From: Algoriphagus algorifonticola
GTDB lineage: Bacteria > Bacteroidota > Bacteroidia > Cytophagales > Cyclobacteriaceae
Direction of reading: 5' to 3'
NCBI RefSeq assembly: GCF_007655305.1
Contig: NZ_VLOG01000060.1
Span: forward strand, 53,889-89,806
Length of the DNA stretch: 35,918 nucleotides
Shown: positions 32,173-35,918 of the stretch, piece by piece
Layout of the letters: each line of letters opens with the position of its first letter
Numbering within the stretch: position 1 is the stretch's first letter
Made by a program: the position numbers and the translations under genes
Notes under the pieces: model-generated
What the model saw: the letters and a program-made list of their open reading frames with translations, nothing else
What the model was told of the DNA's origin: nothing
The model's database searches: none

Positions 32173-34959
32173 TTACCGATCAAAGAAAGATCTTCTTCTC
32201 GAAACTTTTAGATCTTGAAGTATGCTAGATTTGACCCTTATATCAATATTGTAGGATGTAAATCTTCCAAAAGGTACCCAATTGACATTCATCTGCCAGC
32301 AATGAAGATCACGGGCAATGCCTATCATGGATTGAGTGATGGCCTGCGTCTGAAGATCAATACCGGTATTAAAATTGATTTTCCACTTTTCAGAAAGTGA
32401 AACATCCCCTGATAGCTGTAATGCCTGAGTAATATTGGTCATTCCTGTGGACTGCTTATTGTAATTTAAATTGTATCCCAAAGTCAGATTCCAAGGGATA
32501 TTCCAGTCTATATATTGGCTCGGGTCGGTGACAATTTGATTGATTTGGCTTTCTACAAATTCATTCATCACACCGCCTTGCTGCATAAACTGGTTGGTTA
32601 ATTCATCCCGAAGTTCACCCGGATTTTGAGCATTATTAGGATTGATTGAGGCATTTATGTTTAAAGAGGCATTTCGAAGTGTTCCAAGCCCTTGTCCATT
32701 ATTCCAGGCAAAAGAATTAATCCTTCTTTCTAAAGTAGTCCCGCTATTATTGGTGAAAGTCGTGGTTGCATAAGGGTCCAGTGTAGTACTGACGTTGACG
32801 GAAAGTTTCCGGTCAAAAAAGCTGGTTCTGGCAGAGATCCGCATAGGCTGAAGCTGAAAAGAATCAGCGGCAAAATTATAGGAGGTGTTCAAGTCTAAAT
32901 TCTCAATCAGGGGGATTTTCTTGGTGCTTTCTTCACTGGTGCTATCCTGATTGTTTTTGATTTTGGCTTCAATCACTGATCTCAAGCTCATGGTCAGCGA
33001 CCTTGATTCTCCTTGAGGTGCTCCACCATAAATAAATCCCTGATGCCTGCTGTATAATCGGGTAGCTCCCTCGGCATTGGTCTGAACATTCTGAAAGTAA
33101 CCAAAAGACTCACTGGTGAAATCCGGAGTATAGCTAAAGCCAAAAGACGGCTGAATATGCTGACGGATAGTCTGAATTTTTCCTTTTTTGAAGTTGAAAA
33201 ATCCATAGACGTTGGTAGTCATGGAGAATGAACTCGTATATGTGGTTATTCGGTTGAACCCGTTTTCTACTACTTGATCTACACGTTCTGAAATAGGATT
33301 GTAGAAAAATTTCAATTTTTGAAAGTACCAGACTTCATTGATATTGACTGAGCCAGTTCCTGTGAAATACTTGAAAAGCGTAAAGTTACTACTGATCGGA
33401 ATCCTATGTTGAGCGCCGTTATTGGCATTTTTTAGCAATAGGGCAAAATTAGCAGGAGTAAAATCGATGAGGGATGGGGCTGTTGTTCCACCCAATTCCG
33501 GATCAATAGGAGTAGGGGACTGAATTCTGTTGGTAATGGAATTTTGAAAATCGAAATTCCAGGCAATATTCAATGTTTTGAGAGGTTCGAAATTGATGTT
33601 TTTGAACGGACTTTGTCTATTCATACTCACATTGAAATTCGGAAGTCTCAACCTTACCTCACCCGTGGAAACCGACTGAGAATGCTGGGCTGAAGCCGAC
33701 ATAGAAAAAGGTGTTCCGGAAAACTGCTTGGTATAGGTGACGCTGGATTGAAGGTCTGAAGTAATGTTATTCTGGAAATTATTAGGGTTGACCACCGTAT
33801 TAAAATAGCTGGTACTTCCTGCATTGACAGAGGCTGAGAATCGGCCAGTTCCTCTTGATTCTGGCGTGTGGTTCCAGGTTACCCGGAAGGTATTATAATC
33901 TACCGGGTTCAATTCTGTCTCTGGGGATTTGAATTTTTGAAAATCCACATTGAACCCTCCGCTGTATCTATATCGCTTTTTATACACAGACTGTGCTTTT
34001 GCTCCCCAGCCCCCCTTGGAATAAATGTCTCCTGTCAGACGTGCGTGGATGTAATCGTTAATCGCGAAATAGTAACCAAAATCTCTTAAGAGAAGGCCTC
34101 GAACCTGCTCGCGTCCATAACTGGGGAAGATGATACCTGAAGCTTTTTCTTCAGGAGTATTAGGGATAAGTCCGAAAGGGAGGCCTAATGGAGTTGGAAT
34201 CCCATTGAAGTATAAATTGAAAGGTCCTGATACAACCTGCTTTCCCTCTATGGACTTCAGTTTATTGGAAGATATATGCCAGTGCGGCTCGGTCAGCTTG
34301 CAGGTAGTGTAATAGCCATGATCAAGATAGATGCTTCCATCTGCCGTTTTCTTGATGGTTTCTCCCCGCAAAATCCCATCCTGTTGCTCTGTGACCACAT
34401 CTTTGATGATGGCTTTTTGAGTTTTGAAGTTGTACCGCATTTCCTTCCGGATTTCATAGACTGCGTCTCCATCCTTAAAGAAGGGATTTCCTAAGATTGT
34501 GCCTGTACTGTCCGTAACTCCTGTAGCATAGAGTTCTGAATTTTTCCAGTCGATTACGATGCGATCCGCATCCAACCTCATCTTTCCATATTCAAACCAG
34601 GCTTTATTATAAAGATATACCTTATTGGTTTCGAAGTCAGTTACAATACTGTCCTCCGCGAAATAAGTAATTTCTGAAAGTATTGGGCTGGAAGGCACAA
34701 TTTTTGCCGAATCTTGAAGCGCAAGTGTATCGCTGGGAATAGCGAGAGTATCATTTTGAATGGCCGGAGGAACCTGTAAGGTATCGGGTGCGGTCAGCTT
34801 TCTCTCCTGGGCACGGCCAGTTCTCTGAGCTTCGGCCAGTTGGGGTAGAAGGATAAAAAGAAGAATACTGAAAAAAAGGAGTCTGTTTCCCTGCACTGTT
34901 GCTTGCGCTTTGATGAATTTAAGTGAAATTTCGCGTAAAGTTAATTTTATTGCCCTCAT
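32173..34959 (-). CDS. lptD: LPS-assembly outer-membrane protein LptD
   Basis: The 928-residue product has a signal peptide near LLPQLAEAQ, an OstA/LptA-like jellyroll (about 100-260; VYLYNKAWFEYGKMRLDADRI, LRGETIKKTADGSIY) and a long beta-barrel to the C-terminus, as in Bacteroidota LptD, which inserts lipopolysaccharide into the outer leaflet. Typical words are the TTCKLTEPHWHI turn and IPTPLGLPFGLIPNT before the barrel. I start it at the ATG at 34959; the frame runs upstream to 35037, but that start would lie in the divergent amidase gene. A GTG at 34898 would give a more compact signal peptide (MQGNRLLFFSILLF) and leave room for promoters, and is a serious alternative. It is divergent from the amidase gene. 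Confidence 0.92.
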   Translation of the reverse strand: MRAIKLTLREISLKFIKAQATVQGNRLLFFSILLFILLPQLAEAQRTGRAQERKLTAPDTLQVPPAIQNDTLAIPSDTLALQDSAKIVPSSPILSEITYFAEDSIVTDFETNKVYLYNKAWFEYGKMRLDADRIVIDWKNSELYATGVTDSTGTILGNPFFKDGDAVYEIRKEMRYNFKTQKAIIKDVVTEQQDGILRGETIKKTADGSIYLDHGYYTTCKLTEPHWHISSNKLKSIEGKQVVSGPFNLYFNGIPTPLGLPFGLIPNTPEEKASGIIFPSYGREQVRGLLLRDFGYYFAINDYIHARLTGDIYSKGGWGAKAQSVYKKRYRYSGGFNVDFQKFKSPETELNPVDYNTFRVTWNHTPESRGTGRFSASVNAGSTSYFNTVVNPNNFQNNITSDLQSSVTYTKQFSGTPFSMSASAQHSQSVSTGEVRLRLPNFNVSMNRQSPFKNINFEPLKTLNIAWNFDFQNSITNRIQSPTPIDPELGGTTAPSLIDFTPANFALLLKNANNGAQHRIPISSNFTLFKYFTGTGSVNINEVWYFQKLKFFYNPISERVDQVVENGFNRITTYTSSFSMTTNVYGFFNFKKGKIQTIRQHIQPSFGFSYTPDFTSESFGYFQNVQTNAEGATRLYSRHQGFIYGGAPQGESRSLTMSLRSVIEAKIKNNQDSTSEESTKKIPLIENLDLNTSYNFAADSFQLQPMRISARTSFFDRKLSVNVSTTLDPYATTTFTNNSGTTLERRINSFAWNNGQGLGTLRNASLNINASINPNNAQNPGELRDELTNQFMQQGGVMNEFVESQINQIVTDPSQYIDWNIPWNLTLGYNLNYNKQSTGMTNITQALQLSGDVSLSEKWKINFNTGIDLQTQAITQSMIGIARDLHCWQMNVNWVPFGRFTSYNIDIRVKSSILQDLKVSRRRSFFDR

Positions 34960-35758
34960 GGTACGGTCCAAAAACAAAAAAATTATTCTAAGTCTTATTT
35001 TATTGATTCCTTTTGTGTTTGGCGGGTTTATTCCCAATGAAACGATGATGCCGGCATTTAGGATGAAAAAAATCGTATTAGATGCAGGTCATGGTGGAAA
35101 AGATCCTGGAAATATAGGTTCTAGAGCCAGAGAGAAGGATATTAACCTTGCAGTTACCTTACTTGTTGGAAAATATATCAAGGAAAATCTACCTGATGTA
35201 GAAGTTATTTACACTCGGGATGATGATAGTTTCCCAACTTTAGAAAAGCGTCCCCAAATCGCTAATATTAATAAGGCTGATCTTTTTGTTTCCATCCATT
35301 CCAATTCCGCCGCAAATAAGTCGGCATTTGGAACAGAGACATGGGTAATGGGAATGAAGCACTTTGATAATAACTTTGATATTGTTAAGCGGGAAAACTC
35401 CGTGATGTTATTGGAGGAAGATTACAAGGAAAGATACGAGGGATTCGATCCTTCTTCTCCTGAATCATACATTATGTTTAACCTGATGTCTCGAGCATTT
35501 TTTGAAAACTCCGTGACTTTGGCAGATCAAATCGAAACGCAGTTTAAAGATCGAGTTGGACGAAAAAGCCGTGGAGTAAAGCAAGGCCCATTCTATGTGC
35601 TTTGGACACCCTCCATGCCTTCTGTGTTGGTTGAATTAGGTTTCCTGTCAAATTCTACTGAGGAAGCATTTTTAATGAGTAAGCAAGGTCAGGAATATAT
35701 GGCTTCCGCTATATTCAGGTCCATCAGAGATTATAAGATCCAGATAGAAGGGAATTGA
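34958..35758 (+). CDS. N-acetylmuramoyl-L-alanine amidase (Amidase_3)
   Basis: The 266-residue product has a Sec-type signal or anchor (about 8-25). The catalytic domain starts at about 38 with LDAGHGGKDPGNIG (zinc ligand His45), then REKDINLAV (Glu59), FVSIHSNSA (second His, about 114) and VLVELGFLSN (catalytic Glu, about 227). These enzymes cut the peptide stem from glycan in the periplasm during cell separation. No SPOR or SH3 domain is fused. I chose the ATG at 34958 because it leaves a normal signal peptide; an in-frame ATG at 34910 adds 16 residues and extends into lptD. The start shares a CATG with the lptD start on the other strand. Confidence 0.92.
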   Translation: MVRSKNKKIILSLILLIPFVFGGFIPNETMMPAFRMKKIVLDAGHGGKDPGNIGSRAREKDINLAVTLLVGKYIKENLPDVEVIYTRDDDSFPTLEKRPQIANINKADLFVSIHSNSAANKSAFGTETWVMGMKHFDNNFDIVKRENSVMLLEEDYKERYEGFDPSSPESYIMFNLMSRAFFENSVTLADQIETQFKDRVGRKSRGVKQGPFYVLWTPSMPSVLVELGFLSNSTEEAFLMSKQGQEYMASAIFRSIRDYKIQIEGN

Positions 35759-35918
35759 ATAATTGAAATACGCCTTCGGCGAAATATCTAAAAAGATGTT
35801 TTTCAAGATATTAACAAGATATGCCTTCGGCGAGATAGGTTTGGAAATACAGTGGAAATAAATTGAAATACGCCTTCGGCGAAATATTTAAAAGGTACTT
35901 AAAAGATAATTTTTAAGA
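35759..35918 (-). repeat. GCCTTCGGC hairpin array, inverted relative to the left array
   Basis: Cores lie at 35772-35780, 35823-35831 and 35872-35880, spaced 51 and 49 bases. Read on the minus strand the unit order and spacer words (TATTTCAAT, TATTTCCA, ATATCTTG) match the array at 4690-4890. The array continues to the edge of the window. It begins 13 bases past the amidase stop. Confidence 0.82.

Overview
The window looks like a chromosomal segment of a Bacteroidota bacterium, most likely order Cytophagales (Cyclobacteriaceae or Algoriphagus-like; this placement is inference). The grounds are a hybrid two-component regulator with a periplasmic propeller, type IX secretion (T9SS) C-terminal sorting domains, LytTR/LytS-type regulators, many lipoproteins, TAnnTTTG-like -7 boxes, weak Shine-Dalgarno sites, and intergenic islands of short hairpin repeats.

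Layout. 1-4477 is an envelope polysaccharide group: a 27-codon tail of an upstream gene, an outer-membrane polysaccharide export lipoprotein, a chain-length/BY-kinase fusion and kdsB, all on the plus strand. 4478-5258 is a repeat island. 5259-9176 (minus) is an orphan hybrid two-component protein whose HATPase domain appears to have lost its ATP-binding motifs. 9690-13434 is a LytTR response regulator translationally coupled to two tandem, very similar 7TM LytS-type histidine kinases. 13561-24311 is a run of secreted and lipid-anchored proteins centred on a cholesterol-dependent-cytolysin-like (CDC-like) protein at 16080-18020. It includes three tandem paralogous lipoproteins, a small secreted beta protein, a DUF4412-like protein, more lipoproteins, a DUF4870-like membrane protein and a 1010-residue Tat lipoprotein with a von Willebrand A domain. 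24443-25127 is a frameshifted remnant of an HYR-repeat T9SS protein. 25183-25674 is a second repeat island. 25707-29546 (minus) is a cytosolic GAF plus seven-PAS histidine kinase. 30040-31701 is a T9SS-secreted protein and 31731-32012 a small membrane protein. The window closes with the divergent pair lptD and an N-acetylmuramoyl-L-alanine amidase, then another hairpin-repeat array.

Main point of interest. The CDC-like protein has its own promoter region and is bounded by hairpins. A 25-bp imperfect palindrome (ATATC-N15-GATAT) lies upstream of it and again upstream of the following six-gene operon, suggesting shared control. CDC-like toxins of Bacteroidota are known as antibacterial pore formers with lipoprotein immunity, so the lipoproteins on either side are natural immunity or accessory candidates. 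The VWA lipoprotein and the DUF genes do not belong to any system I can name. Copies of an 80-bp hairpin element stand in the same orientation at both ends of the 20-kb block 5.1-25.7 kb that holds this locus.
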